Shown: one piece after another, positions 10,253 to 21,600 of the stretch
Layout of the letters: each line of letters begins with the position of its first letter
Numbering within the stretch: position 1 is the first letter of the stretch
From: Lycium barbarum
Lineage: Eukaryota > Streptophyta > Magnoliopsida > Solanales > Solanaceae
Direction of reading: 5' to 3'
Length of the DNA stretch: 64,000 nucleotides
Assembly (NCBI RefSeq): GCF_019175385.1
Contig: NC_083339.1
Location: 111,957,601 to 112,021,600 of the forward strand
The notes under the pieces: model-generated
The model's input: the letters and a program-made list of their open reading frames with translations, nothing else
Databases searched by the model: none
Told to the model about the DNA's origin: nothing
Program-made: the position numbers and the translations under genes

Positions 10253-12517
10253 TCACCAATTTTGAACCATTTCGTTAATTTCCCCCACATCATATTCGGT
10301 CATGGAAATATCTTCAAAGTCTTCCATTTGGTCCGGTCCACTAGCTATCAAATCTTCAATTTCTTCCTCTTCGCCTTGCTCCGCTTCTGAGTTTTGGTTG
10401 CGTCGCTCCGATCTAATCCAATCTCGAATGCACACTAGTACTTGCAAGCTAAAGCCGGATAATGAATGTCTATGGTCTCCAATTTGTTGTCTTCCTTGGC
10501 TAAATGCGCTCTCCGAAGCCACGGTTGATACTTGAACCGTAAGGATATCTCGAGCCATTCTTGAAAGTACCGGATAGCTTGCCTTGTACTTCTTCCACCA
10601 TGCTAAGACGTCCAAGTCATCCTTGATATCCACATTTGGCTGCATCAAATAAAAGCTAAATTCATCAAAGTTTGCAGTAGAAGAAGAAGTTGGCTGTGAA
10701 TGTAAAATTTTTAAACCCGACAAGCCCTTTTTGCTACTCTGAGAAGTAGTAGGGCGTGAAGCAACGGGTGTAGCACGTTCTTCCAAACTAGAATAATGAG
10801 TAAAAACTTTTCTAAACTCATCATCAATAGCGAGATCGGCTTCAGCTAAAGATGGTTGAACTCCCTCTTCAATTTCTAAAAATGTATAAATTTGACTAAC
10901 CAAATTTTTAGTATAAGACACTTTTAAACAAAGATTTAAAAGGGAACCCAATATAAATAAAGTTGGGATGGGAAAAAAATACTTCTTAAATTTGATTATC
11001 ATTTCAAAAATAGCCACTTGATAATCGGGTTTATATTTATACTCTTGTAAAACTCTAGCTATTTCCGCTAAGTAGGCTAAAATTCCGGTTACCGTGGGAT
11101 AGAATTGTCTAGAAAAAGCAAGAGTTGCATTATAAAAAATTTCTAAGAGTTCAATACATTCTTTAACATCTTCCCAATGCCTAAAAGTTAACCAATCCTC
11201 ACTATCAATATTATACTTGTTGTAAACTTGTTGTATGGGAATCCTATACTCATATGCTTGTTGTAGCATAATGTAAGTGTAGTTCCACCTAATCTCAATT
11301 TCTACTTGAATTTTCCTAGGTCTAAGGTTATTTTCCACACAAGCATTCTTAAAATCTCTAATTCTTCCCCTATTAGCATTACAAAAAAGAAACGCAACAG
11401 CATTTCTAACTTTTTGAACAGAATCATCAAAATGCATAAGACCATCTTTAACAATTAAATTTAAAATGTGACAACTACATCTTACATGAAAAATATTTCT
11501 TAGAGGAGGGTTTATTTCTCTTTTTAAAACACCAATTGCCTTTGTATTATTAGAAGCATTATCTAAAGCAATACAAAGTGTTTTTCTATAAATGTTAAAA
11601 AATCTCATTATAGTAGACATTGAATCGGCTAAAATTTTTCCATCGTGACGACCTTTTCCTTCGTCGTATAAAAAAGCTATAATTCTTTTTTGCATAACCC
11701 AGTTGTCATCAACCCAATGACATGTAATAGCAAAAAAATCTAAATGGTTAATACTAAGACCCAAATCAGCGGTAAGACAAACATTACAATTTAAAGAATT
11801 AAATACATGGCGCAAATAAAATCTATATTTTTTAAACAAATCTATAGCATCGGCTCTACAAGTACTTCTAGGAATACCCTCAAATAACGGGTTATAACAA
11901 CGTTGAATGTAAGTAACAAACCCCAAACCCGAGGGAAAGGAAAATGGTAAACAATCATAAGCTACCATTTTAGCTATTTCTACGCGTTCTTTTTTCTTGT
12001 CATACTTAAAATTTCTACCGGTTCGTGGGTCTATCGTCATTTGAATCTCCCCCACATTTGAACCCGTTTGTTCTCCCCAAATATCCATATGTTTGGTTCT
12101 TATATGAGCATTTAGTGTACCCGTTCCACCATCCTTACCAGTTCCTTGCTTAAAACTAAATACTTGTCCACATAGGGTACATGTAACTGATTGATTTTCC
12201 CTATCCTTAGTCATAAATTTCCAAACTTTAGCTGTTGGCTTACGAGTTCTAGGCGGTTTGTCTTGTGTATGTGATTGTGCAGGACCTGTATCTCCTATGG
12301 GATTTTCGGGGGGTTGTGTTTCATCATCATCATCATCTAAGTCTTCATTAAAAGTGTCGGTAAAATGTTGTTGCATTGCCTCATGACCTAAAAGTGGATT
12401 ATTTCCACCAACATCAATACCTAAATTAGGTGTTTCTTCCACAAATGTTTCCTCATTAAGCGCACCCCTAACAGTACGACTACTACTACCGGCACCACGT
12501 CTTAATCTCTTTGACAT
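10253..12517 (-). CDS. hAT transposase (BED zinc finger and hATC dimerisation domain)
   Basis: The 754-residue intact frame starts at the Met of MSKRLRRGAG (12517). An upstream in-frame Met at 12703 adds 62 Ile/Leu/Asn-rich residues and is unlikely to be used. Residues 1-95 are disordered, with an acidic run DLDDDDDE near 59-66. A BED zinc finger follows at about 96-146 (C113, C116, H138, H143). The RNase-H-like core includes CLTADLGLSINHLDFF and CIALDNASNNTKAI, each with an Asp expected to be catalytic. The hATC domain (VLAWWKKY...PVLSRMARDIL...STVASESAFS) spans about 628-706, followed by an acidic tail. It catalyses excision and insertion of its own element. No stop, frameshift or intron is evident, in contrast to every other transposon protein here. 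Confidence 0.93.
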   Translation of the reverse strand: MSKRLRRGAGSSSRTVRGALNEETFVEETPNLGIDVGGNNPLLGHEAMQQHFTDTFNEDLDDDDDETQPPENPIGDTGPAQSHTQDKPPRTRKPTAKVWKFMTKDRENQSVTCTLCGQVFSFKQGTGKDGGTGTLNAHIRTKHMDIWGEQTGSNVGEIQMTIDPRTGRNFKYDKKKERVEIAKMVAYDCLPFSFPSGLGFVTYIQRCYNPLFEGIPRSTCRADAIDLFKKYRFYLRHVFNSLNCNVCLTADLGLSINHLDFFAITCHWVDDNWVMQKRIIAFLYDEGKGRHDGKILADSMSTIMRFFNIYRKTLCIALDNASNNTKAIGVLKREINPPLRNIFHVRCSCHILNLIVKDGLMHFDDSVQKVRNAVAFLFCNANRGRIRDFKNACVENNLRPRKIQVEIEIRWNYTYIMLQQAYEYRIPIQQVYNKYNIDSEDWLTFRHWEDVKECIELLEIFYNATLAFSRQFYPTVTGILAYLAEIARVLQEYKYKPDYQVAIFEMIIKFKKYFFPIPTLFILGSLLNLCLKVSYTKNLVSQIYTFLEIEEGVQPSLAEADLAIDDEFRKVFTHYSSLEERATPVASRPTTSQSSKKGLSGLKILHSQPTSSSTANFDEFSFYLMQPNVDIKDDLDVLAWWKKYKASYPVLSRMARDILTVQVSTVASESAFSQGRQQIGDHRHSLSGFSLQVLVCIRDWIRSERRNQNSEAEQGEEEEIEDLIASGPDQMEDFEDISMTEYDVGEINEMVQNW

Positions 12518-13074
12518 TATTAAATAGAAATAATTTAAATCACAATCAAATAAATCACAAGAAAATAAATTACAACAAATTAAATTTGCTAGAATTAAAT
12601 TGCGTAAATTAAATTTCGAAAAATAAATTGCTAGAATTAAATTGCGAAAATTAAAGATAGAGTTGGAACGAAGGTACCAAATTGCCGGATTAATTTCCAA
12701 CAAAGCGAAGGCGGCTAGAATTGCAAATCCACCAAAGCTACTTCTGATTGTTGCAAAATCACCAACTCCACCAACAATATTATAATTGCAAAATTAATAA
12801 TTGAAAGTTGAAACTATAATAAGACTTTGTGGCTAATTATTGCAAAGTAACTATAATTGAGAGATTGAGAGAAAGATGAAGAAGAGTGAATTGAAATGAA
12901 AATGAAGAAGGGTTTATATAGGGGTGGGGGAGGGGTTAAAGTGTTAAAAAAAAAAATTTGGGGGCCAAAAATTAAGAAAATGACCGTTTGGCAACGGCCA
13001 TTTTTGCAAATGGACCGTTGCCAACGGTCCATTACCGAGGCCCAACGGCTCTTTCATTTTTTTTTTTTAATTTT

Positions 13075-13215
13075 AACCGGTTTAACCGGTCCGGTTCCGG
13101 TTAAAAAAAATTTGGAACCGGACCGGTAAACTAATATCCGGTTAACCGGAACCGGTTATACCGGTTCCGGTTTAACCGGTCCGGTTACCGGTTAAAACCG
13201 GTTACAATGAACCGG
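13075..13215. repeat. Right subterminal AACCGG/CCGGTT cluster of the hAT element
   Basis: Dense AACCGG/CCGGTT motifs mirror the left end. Just inside, 12979-13050 carries an imperfect fold-back built on CCGTTGGC/GCCAACGG. Confidence 0.8.
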
Positions 13216-13245
13216 TTGACACCTTTAGGCATACCTATCTATAGA

Positions 13246-13510
13246 TATTTGAAGCCATTGATATTTTGTCTTGCTGAACTGCACTCGCTCATTCACTCAC
13301 TTGCACTAAGATTGTATCATATTTGCAACTGCCTGCCCTTTGCAAGAAATGAAAGAAACGAGTGGAGCATGTCGAGGAATCTTGTGGTTCCCACTTCCCT
13401 CCTATGCTCTTCTACTGGACTATTTTGGAAAGAGAAATATTGGATTAGTATTATTGTACTAACCTAGAAAGTACTTCATGTCCTTTTCCAATGAAGTTGT
13501 GCGGATTAGT
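13246..13510. repeat. CBF flank block C1
   Basis: Matches 45222-45755 and, more weakly, 26340-26540. Shared strings include TTGTCTTGCTGAACT, CTCGCTCATTCACTCACTTG, ATATTTGCAACTG, GCAAGAAATGAAAGAAAC and GGATTAGTATTATTGTA. It is non-coding in all copies. Confidence 0.75.
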
Positions 13511-13530
13511 GACTTCGTACTGATCTTAGT

Positions 13531-14157
13531 AGGCGTTTGGCCGTAGATTTTTTTATTCCAATTTCAAAGTGTTGATTTGAAATAAGTGTTTGTTTTTTAA
13601 ATTTGCACAAAACTTCAATTTTAATTTCAAAATCTTCAAAACGTAGAATTTCAAATGTCAAGTTGTGATTTCAAAATATAAACTAGTTTATATTTTGTGG
13701 GAAAAAAAACCCCACCATTTTAAATTTTGCAAAAAAAGACTCGTGTTCGACATGAATAAATTGTTCATATCATATAGAAGCATTATACTAAAGAATATTT
13801 AGTTACTACTATTATTGATTTTTCGGACCAGTGAATCTATGTAAAATTATGTGTATTTGAAAGTTTGTAATATTATGTAATTACAAGCATTTATTTATAA
13901 AAGGAACATGGACATATGAGATTTATTAATGCGGCGTCTTAGGATATTCCAATACCTTGTTTATGATCTATGGTTTGCTCGTTTGGTAAGATTGTATGAG
14001 AGTTGGGAACGTTTTGATTGTTTCACAAATTGTGGGGTTTTTATTTATATGAGAAAAAAAATACAACATAAGAACTCAAATTGCATGTCCAACCAAAATT
14101 TATCTTTAAATCAACCTGATTTCAAATCATTAATTTGAAATCATGTCCCAACAAGCC
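13531..14157. mobile_element. MITE-like element, superfamily uncertain
   Basis: The left end GGCGTTTGGCCGTAGATTT resembles the inverted right end GGCTTGTTGGGACATGATTT, and TTA flanks both sides, as in PIF/Harbinger elements. The interior is non-coding. The TIR match is imperfect, so the call is tentative. Confidence 0.45.
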
Positions 14158-14160
14158 CTT

Positions 14161-14798
14161 AGACTTCGACATATACTTTTATCTGAATCCACTCTCTTGG
14201 AGTCTACCAACCCTAAATTGTGCAACTTTTCATGACAACTGATCAAGAACTCATGAGCATCATCACCAGGATCTCCACTGTACTGTAGTGGGTTCATTCT
14301 CTTGAACGGGTCAAACCTCTTCTGATCTTCTACTGTCAAGGCTGGGTGCCTGGGTGTGGAGTAAGGCCAGGCAATGGCATACCCATTAACTGGGGAGCTA
14401 CAATTGTAGCTGGTTACGCCTCTGGAATCTGAAATCCTAGAGCAATCATCTGATAGGGAGTCTGACCTCCGACCCTAGACTGAGAACCATCTGGAGTGAC
14501 TGGTATTTAAAATACCCACCTTAGTCATATCCTCACGGAAACTCAACATGCCCACTAAAGTATCTTGAAGCAGAAGAGTAGCAACGAAACCCGGTGATGC
14601 TCGTGTTAATCCCATCTCATCTGCCTTAATCGGCTCATCCTAGGAACAACCTCTGACTCAGGAGATAAGGAGCATGGCCATGAGCAGCTGCTGGTGCTCG
14701 ACCTCTGGCAGGTCCTGCAACGCAGGCTCTGGCTCTATCTCTCCAGCCAATCGATCGTGCTTCACTATCTATGAGAGAGTGAAACAGAAGTTTAGAAT
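14161..14798 (-). pseudogene. Ty3-type gag fragment of an older minus-strand element
   Basis: Minus-strand reading gives the conserved capsid start RFDPFKRMNPLQYSGDPGDDAHEFL followed by CHEKLHNLGLV, as in plant Ty3 gag. Upstream (14640-14760) is an Arg/Gly/Ala-rich leader in another frame (GPARGRAPAAAHG). Zinc knuckle and pol are missing; the fragment ends at the MITE-like element. A TRIM (from 14799) separates it from what appears to be its own leader at 25221-25400. Confidence 0.65.
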
Positions 14799-14886
14799 TG
14801 TAAAGAATGGATCTTGGGCCTAATTCAACCCCAAAAACTAGCTCATGAGGGGAGGATTGCTCAAGTGTATATAAGGAGACCACCTA

Positions 14887-17322
14887 TGTTACACCTCGGA
14901 AAATTTTCCGTTGATGCACAGTGAATAGACTAACGAAGAGCACGAAATATATGGTATTTCAATAAGTAAGGAATGACATTTTATGGTCCTAGTTAAGATT
15001 TCAAAGACATTTGAGATAAGAGAAGAAAGTTTGCCAAGAGAAGGCAAGACATACGATATGTATCGGGAAGGATTTACGAGTAACAAGTTAATGATGATTT
15101 AATGATATTTTGGAGAAGAGTTATAACACCCCTTAGATTGTTAATGAGGTGATAAACAAGTGTTAAGAAGCTTCCATAAGGATTAGAGATCAAACGGGTC
15201 GACGAGAATGAGTTCGGAAGAACTGGGCATTATACGGCCCAACATACTGGCCGTATAAAACATACTAGCCATATGTTTGGCCATATAATCAGCCCAGATT
15301 ATCACACCTCACCGGACCAAATCTACGGCCAAACATACGGTCAGTATAATTTATACGGACCGTATGTTGGTCCGTAGAAAATGGTCGGGGCAGATTTGAG
15401 TATTATTAATAAGGGGTCCAAGTTATTTCATTTCATTTCCCCTTCACTCCTCTTCTCTCTAGAACTCTCTAGAACATTTCTCCACACTTCTCCCGCAAGA
15501 ATTCAAGGTATATTAGTGATCAACTTTATCAAACCAAAAGAATCAAGTGTAAGAAACCCATTAAAGGTCATCCAGGACAAGGAATCCAAGTGAATGTGAA
15601 ACTAGGGTTTTTCTCAAGTGAAGTGTTTCCACCCAAGGTTCATTCCTACACCATCTAAGGTAGGTTTTATGGTATTTCCATGTTGTTTAAGGTATTGAGA
15701 AGTTGAAACACTTGGATTGTAGAAGAATATAGAAAATGGGTCATGAATGTGGGAATAATGTCATTTTTTCGTAATAGCTTGGATTGAGTCATGATTCTTG
15801 ATATGTTGTGATTATGGTTATGTTATAAATGATGTTAAGAACATGAGATATACATTGTATATGAATTAATGTAATCGTGTCCTATAACCATGGATATGGA
15901 TGATTGGAAGTGAATTGAGAAGTAAGGATAATGTAGGTGAATAAAGACTATTGTTATGATGTTGTGATGTTATTATTGATGTTTGGGGGTTGATATATGA
16001 TATGGAGGAAGTCATATAAATAAAGGAGATGCTATCCAATTTTCTCTAGCTTTCGTCATGTATGCTAAGCTATCGATTTTCTAATGATAGTATAACTCTA
16101 ATGAAGGTAGAAACGTGAGCATTGAAGGAGAACGTGCAAGTGATAGAATAGTTGAACGGAAAGGTATGTAAGGATAACCCTTCTTTCACAAGGCATGGTT
16201 CCTTGGCCAAATATCTAATCTTCTGTGAGCCTATGATGTCCTCCAAATGATTCTATCTTTAAAAGCTACTAAGCTCATGAATCTCGATATGTTACGATTG
16301 TACTAAATTCCTCCTATGATGAGTAATCCTCTAGGGATAGATGTAATAAACGACGATAGTAATGATGCTAAAGATGCTTATGAGCTTTTATGTATATGTG
16401 TCTATGTATGGCTATTATGAAACCCCGAGCTTATATGGCCGGGTAGAATATATATATTGCGCACGCACCACTGTAGTTGGGTACGGATAACCCTGAGCCT
16501 TGGTAGGGCCAGGTATGTATACTCACCGAGCCTTGCCATGGCCGGGTATGCGAAACACCGAACCTTCATGGTCGGGTATGTTATGTACATGATATGAATA
16601 TGTATACGAATATGATATGAATACGAAAATGGATACGAAATGTAAATAAGTACGGAAATGGATACGGATGTATGTACACAATCACGCATTAGAAATGGAA
16701 AGTCCCTATGAAAAGTAAGTAAGTGTTTATGACGATGATACTACTATCTCCCATCTTATGCTATTTCTTATGTTGTCTATTATGCTTTCATAATGATGTT
16801 GATCATGCTTTACATACTCAGTACATTCTTCGTACTGACGTCCTTTAGTTTGTGGACGCTACGTCATGCCCGCAGGTGGCCAGGGAGACATGCCTGATCC
16901 ATAGCTTTATTACTCAGGGACTACATAGCGGAGCTCCATTTCATTCGGAGCTACAACTTTTGGTATTTATTCTTTTGTGTACATATTTATGAGCATGGCG
17001 GGGTCCTGTCCCACCTATATGATATGACATACTCTCCTAAGAGGCTCGCAGACATGTGTATATGGTTAGATATATTTGGCCTTGTCAGCCTATATTTCGG
17101 ATATCATTTTGTTAGCCTCGTCGACTTATGTACATCTATATGGGCATTGTTATTGGTGGTGATATATATGTATTGTTGCCCAATGGAATTAGTATGAATA
17201 ATGGATGGAAAGTATGATTTAGCTATGTGGCTTACCTAGATGTAAATGTGAAGGTATGATAAGAGGTGCCTGGGTGGGTTAGCATCGGGTGCCCGTCGCG
17301 ACCCTCCGGTTGGGTCGTGACA
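14887..17322 (+). repeat. 5' LTR (2,436 bp)
   Basis: Near-identical to 22552-24956 with scattered substitutions and small indels; an extra segment around 15258-15280 is absent from the 3' LTR. It contains palindromic TATACGGNCCGTATA-type motifs (15230-15375). It also contains four imperfect repeats of an ACCGAGCCTTG...GGCCGGGTA unit (about 16424-16577). Confidence 0.95.
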
Positions 17323-17324
17323 AA

Positions 17325-17339
17325 AGTTGTATCAGAGCA
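17325..17339 (+). other. Primer-binding site
   Basis: AGTTGTATCAGAGCA directly after the 5' LTR resembles the initiator-Met-tRNA primer site TGGTATCAGAGC used by many plant Ty3 elements. Confidence 0.75.
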
Positions 17340-17531
17340 ATTCTGTCCTAGGGTGTGTCTGCGAGCCGTGTCCAATAGAGTCTTGGTTATGGGTGTGTTG
17401 CGCGCCACACTTATAAACAAGAGGCTGCAGGCATTTTAGGAATGAATGACCTTCTTTCTTCATAAGATCGTGCGATAGAGCAATGATATAAGAACTTCCT
17501 TCTCCTTAACCGTGTGTTATGTATTTCAGAA

Positions 17532-18600
17532 ATGCCTGTAAAGGGAAAGGCTACGGCAGCCCAAAAGGGCAAGACAGTAGCAGAAAAGCGGGCTGAAAGA
17601 GCACCGCCAACAGTTGTAGAGGAAAGTGAGTCCCAGAATGCGGCTCAATCTCAGCCCTCTCATTCAGTGCCTATTTCTGAGGAGTGTGATGGAGCCTCAG
17701 CCCCAGCTCTAGTACCTCCGGTTCCTCCACCGGATGCTTCAGGCCAAGATGTAAAAGAGGCCATTCATTTGCTTACTCAATTGGTTACCGCCCAGACTCA
17801 GCGGCAGGGTACAGGGCAAGGTGATAGGGTTGCCAGTGCAAAGGCCCATGATTTTATTAGCTTGAACCCTCCGGAATTCTTTGGATCCGGATGAGGACCC
17901 TCAGAACTTTATTGATGGAATGTTGAGGACACTTCGGTTGATACACGCTTCGGACACCGAATCGGTGGAGTTAGCATCCTATAGATTGAGGGATGTTGCG
18001 GTTCATTGGTACACGGTTTGGATGGCTTCACGGGGAGCCAACGCGCCTCCCCCCCCTTATGGCAAGAATTTGTAGATGCTTTTCTCCGACACTACCTGCC
18101 TCCAGAAGTTCGGCGAACTAGAGCCGATAATTTCTTGAATTTGAGGCAAGAAAGCATGAGTGCTTTAGAGTATAGTCTCCGCTTCAATTCTTTGGCTAGG
18201 TATGCTTCGGACATGGTAGCGGATATGGGTGACCGAGTGCACCGATTTGGGAAAGGCCTAGGGCCACATTTGATGGATAGGTGCTTGACTGCGTCCCTTT
18301 AGGAATACATGGATATTTCACGCATTCAGGCCCATGCTCAAAATTTAGAAGAAAGCCTACAACAACAAAAAAGTGAACGTGAGCATGATAGAGGGTATAA
18401 CAAGAGGGCTAGATCTTCGGGTCCGATGAGTGAGTTTAGAGGCGGGCACAAACAGCAGTTTTCTAGGCATTCAGGTCATTCTATGACTAGTGCGCCTCCA
18501 CAGTTTTCAGGCCAGAGATTTGATAGATCTACTCATTTCGGGCCGAGTCAGAGTGTTTTCGGTTCTCAGTTTAGGGGTGATTCGGGTCAGTGAGACCACT
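17532..18600 (+). pseudogene. Ty3 gag, broken
   Basis: Starts at MPVKGKATAAQKGK (17532). Residues typical of capsid follow across three frames: DEDPQNFIDGMLRTL, YRLRDVAVHWYTVW and FVDAFLRHYLPPEVRRTRADNF. Breaks: a +1 change near 17880, a second frame change at the C run at 18049-18056, TAG at 18300-18302 before EYMDISRIQ, and TGA near 18592. The Arg/Gly/Ser/Gln-rich tail (HKQQFSRHSGHSMTS) precedes the zinc knuckle, which falls in the next frame. Gag normally forms the cytoplasmic particle in which reverse transcription happens; this one cannot be made whole. Confidence 0.85.
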
Positions 18601-18649
18601 CGTGGCACGATGTTCCCAGTGTGGGAAGCAACATTAGGGTCAGTGCCGA

Positions 18650-21600
18650 TTGGGTTTGGAGGTTTTCTATTCATGTGGTCGGTCAGGCCATATTATGCGC
18701 GATTGCCCCTCAGTTGGTGGTAGAGGTAGGGCTCAGCCTTCGGGGTCGGTAGCCGGATTTTCGTCATCTATACGTCCTATGGGGCCAGGTTCACATGCGC
18801 CAGTCGGCCATAGTAGAGGCAGAGGGAGAGTCCCCAGTTCTAGCGGTCCTCAGCACCGTATTTATGTTTTGGCTGGACGCCAAGATCTTGAGTCTTCTCC
18901 TGATGTTGTCACAGGTATATTATCGATATTTTCTCATGATGTATATGCTTTGATAGATTCGGGCTCCACATTGTCATATGTTACTCCGTATATTGCGGGT
19001 CGGTTTAGCGTCAAACCGGAGTCGATCAAACCTTTTGAGGTGTGTATACCCATTGATGAATCGGTAATAGCCAGCCGAGTGTATAGAAATTATGTAGTTG
19101 TGATTTGTGACCATCATACTATGGTTAACTTACATGAGTTAAAAATGGTGGATTTTGATGTTATTATGGGCATGGATTGGTTGGCTTCTTACTATGCCAA
19201 TGTTGATTGTAGAATGAAAATGGTTCGTTTTCAATTTCTGGGTGAACCAGTTTTAGAATGGAAAGGAAATACTACGTCACCAAAAGGTAGGTTTATTTCC
19301 TATCTAAAGGCAAGGAAAATGATCACAAAAGGTTGCATTTATCATCTAGTTCGGGTTCAAGATGTAGAAGCTGAACCGCCGACTCTTCAATCAGTTCCCG
19401 TAGTGAATGAGTTTTCGGATGTATTCCCGGAAGAGCTTCCAGGCCTTTCTCCGGAAAGAGAGATTGATTTTGCTATTGATGTGTTTCCAGACACCAAGCC
19501 TATATCTATTCCACCTTATAGAATGGCTCCCGCAGAGTTGAAAGAGTTGAAGGAGCAATTGAAAGACTTGCTTGAGAAAGGCTTTATTAGGCCTAGTTCA
19601 TCCCTGTGGGGAGCACCCGTATTGTTTGTCCAAAAGAAAGATGGCTCCCTGCGAATGTGCATTGACTATCGGCAACTGAATAAGGTGACGATTAAGAATA
19701 AATATCCTCTTCCGAGGATTGATGACTTATTTGACCAATTACAAGGCGCCAAATGGTTTTCAAAGATAGATTTGAGATCCGAGTATTATCAAGTGAGAGT
19801 TAGGGAGAAAGATATCCCTAAGACAACCTTCAGAACAAGATATGGCCATTTTGAGTTCCACGTAATGTCATTTGGGCTAACTAATGCACCAGTAGTATTT
19901 ATGGATTTGATGAACGATGTGTTCAGGCCTTTCCTAGATCTATTTGTGATTGTATTCATCGATGATATCTTGGTATATTCTAGATCCGAGGCAGAATATG
20001 CGGATCATTTGCGTACTGTCCTTAGAGTTCTTCAAACTCGAGAGTTGTTTGCAAAATTTTCTAATTGTGAGTTTTGGTTGAACTAAGTGACATTTCTGGG
20101 GCACATTGTTTCAGCCGATGGTATTCGGGTAGATAGCCAAAAGATTGAGGCCGTGAAGACTTAGCTAAGGCCCACAACTCCTACGGAGGTTCATAGCTTT
20201 CTGAGCTTAAAGGTTATTACAACAGATTTGTAGAAGGCTTTTCTTCTATTTCTGCACTACTCATAAAGCTGACCTAGAAATCAGCAAAGGTTCAATGGAC
20301 AAATGCTTGTGAACGTAGTTTCAAGAGCTAAAAGATAGATCGACTTCTGCCCCAGTCCTGACACTTCCAGAGGGATTGGAAGGTTATGTTGTTTATTGCG
20401 ATGCTTCAGGCATTGGGCTAGGCTGTGTGTTGATGCAAAATGGTAAGGTGATTGCGTATGCTTTAAGGCAATTACGAAAACATGAGAAAAATTATCCAAC
20501 CCATGACCTTGAATTGGCTGCAGTGATTCATGCATTAAAGATGTGGAGACATTACTTCTATGGTGTTCATGTGGATATTTACACAGATCATAAGAGCCTT
20601 CAGTATATCTTCAAGCAAAAATAGTTGAATTTGCGGCAACGACGATGGTTAGAATTGCTAAAAGATTATGATGTTGATATCCTATAACACCCCCGGAAAG
20701 GCAAATGTTGTGGCTGATGCTCTTAGCCGTAGATCCATGGGAAGTTTGTGTGATGTACGACCAGAGAAAACAGAAATGGCTCGTGAGCTCCAGCAGTTAA
20801 CTAGCCTAGGAGTTCGAGTAGTGGACTCAGGTAGCAGGGGAACTACCATTCAGAATTCAGCAGTCTCGTCGCTAGTAGTGGAAGTGAAAGAGCGACAATA
20901 CGAAGATCCCATGCTAATACATTACAGAGATACACTCCCTCAAAAGGAAAAGTCATCATTTGAGATTGCAGGAGACAGAGTTATCCAATGCCGAGGCATA
21001 TTATGTGTTCCTGATGTGGCAGGGTTACGCCACCAAATATTGAGGGAAGCCCATTGCTCCCGCTATTCTGTCCACCCCGGAGCAACGAAAATGTACCATG
21101 TTCTTAAATCTATATATTGGTGTAATGGGATGAAGAAAGATATAGCGAAATTCGTAGCTCAATGTCCCAACTGTCAACAAGTGAAAATCGAGCACCAAAA
21201 GCCAGGCGGATTGTCGCAAGCTATAGAAATTTCAACTTGGAAGTGGGAAGTAATTAACATGGACTTCATTACAGGCTTACCCCGTTCTCGACGTAAGTAT
21301 GACTCTGTATGGGTTATTGTGGATAGGCTCACGAAGTCAGCTCATTTCTTACTAGGCAGAACTACATATGTGGCAGAAGATTATGCAAAGCTTTATGTTA
21401 GAGAGATAGTGCGACTTCATGGTGTTCCAGTATCGATTATCTTGATAGAGGGACTCAGTTTAATTTACAGCTAATTTTTGGAAGTCCTTCCAAGAAGGTT
21501 TGGGGACTCATGTGAGCCTTAGCACGACATTTCATCCGTAGACTGACGGACAAGCTGAACGTACCATTCAGACTCTTGAGGATATGTTACGGGCATGTAT

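Larger units (their letters stand above)
9299..13227 (-). mobile_element. Complete hAT-superfamily transposon, 3,929 bp
   Basis: Ends are TAGACTTGTCAACCGGTT at the left and, reverse-complemented, TAAAGGTGTCAACCGGTT at the right (14 of 18 positions match). The element is flanked by a perfect 8-bp duplication GGCATACC (9291-9298 and 13228-13235), the length typical of hAT insertions. Both ends are packed with AACCGG/CCGGTT motifs. One uninterrupted transposase is encoded on the minus strand. Intact ORF plus perfect target duplication point to a fairly recent, possibly autonomous insertion. It sits just left of CBF flank block C1. Confidence 0.95.

Noticed and set aside
12518..12703. Upstream in-frame extension of the hAT transposase
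   Set aside because: Ile/Leu/Asn-rich, repetitive and unlike hAT N-termini; the Met at 12517 fits the family better.
15381..15593. 70-residue frame, repeated at 23016
   Set aside because: Present because it lies in both LTRs; non-coding leader region, although nearly identical in the two copies.
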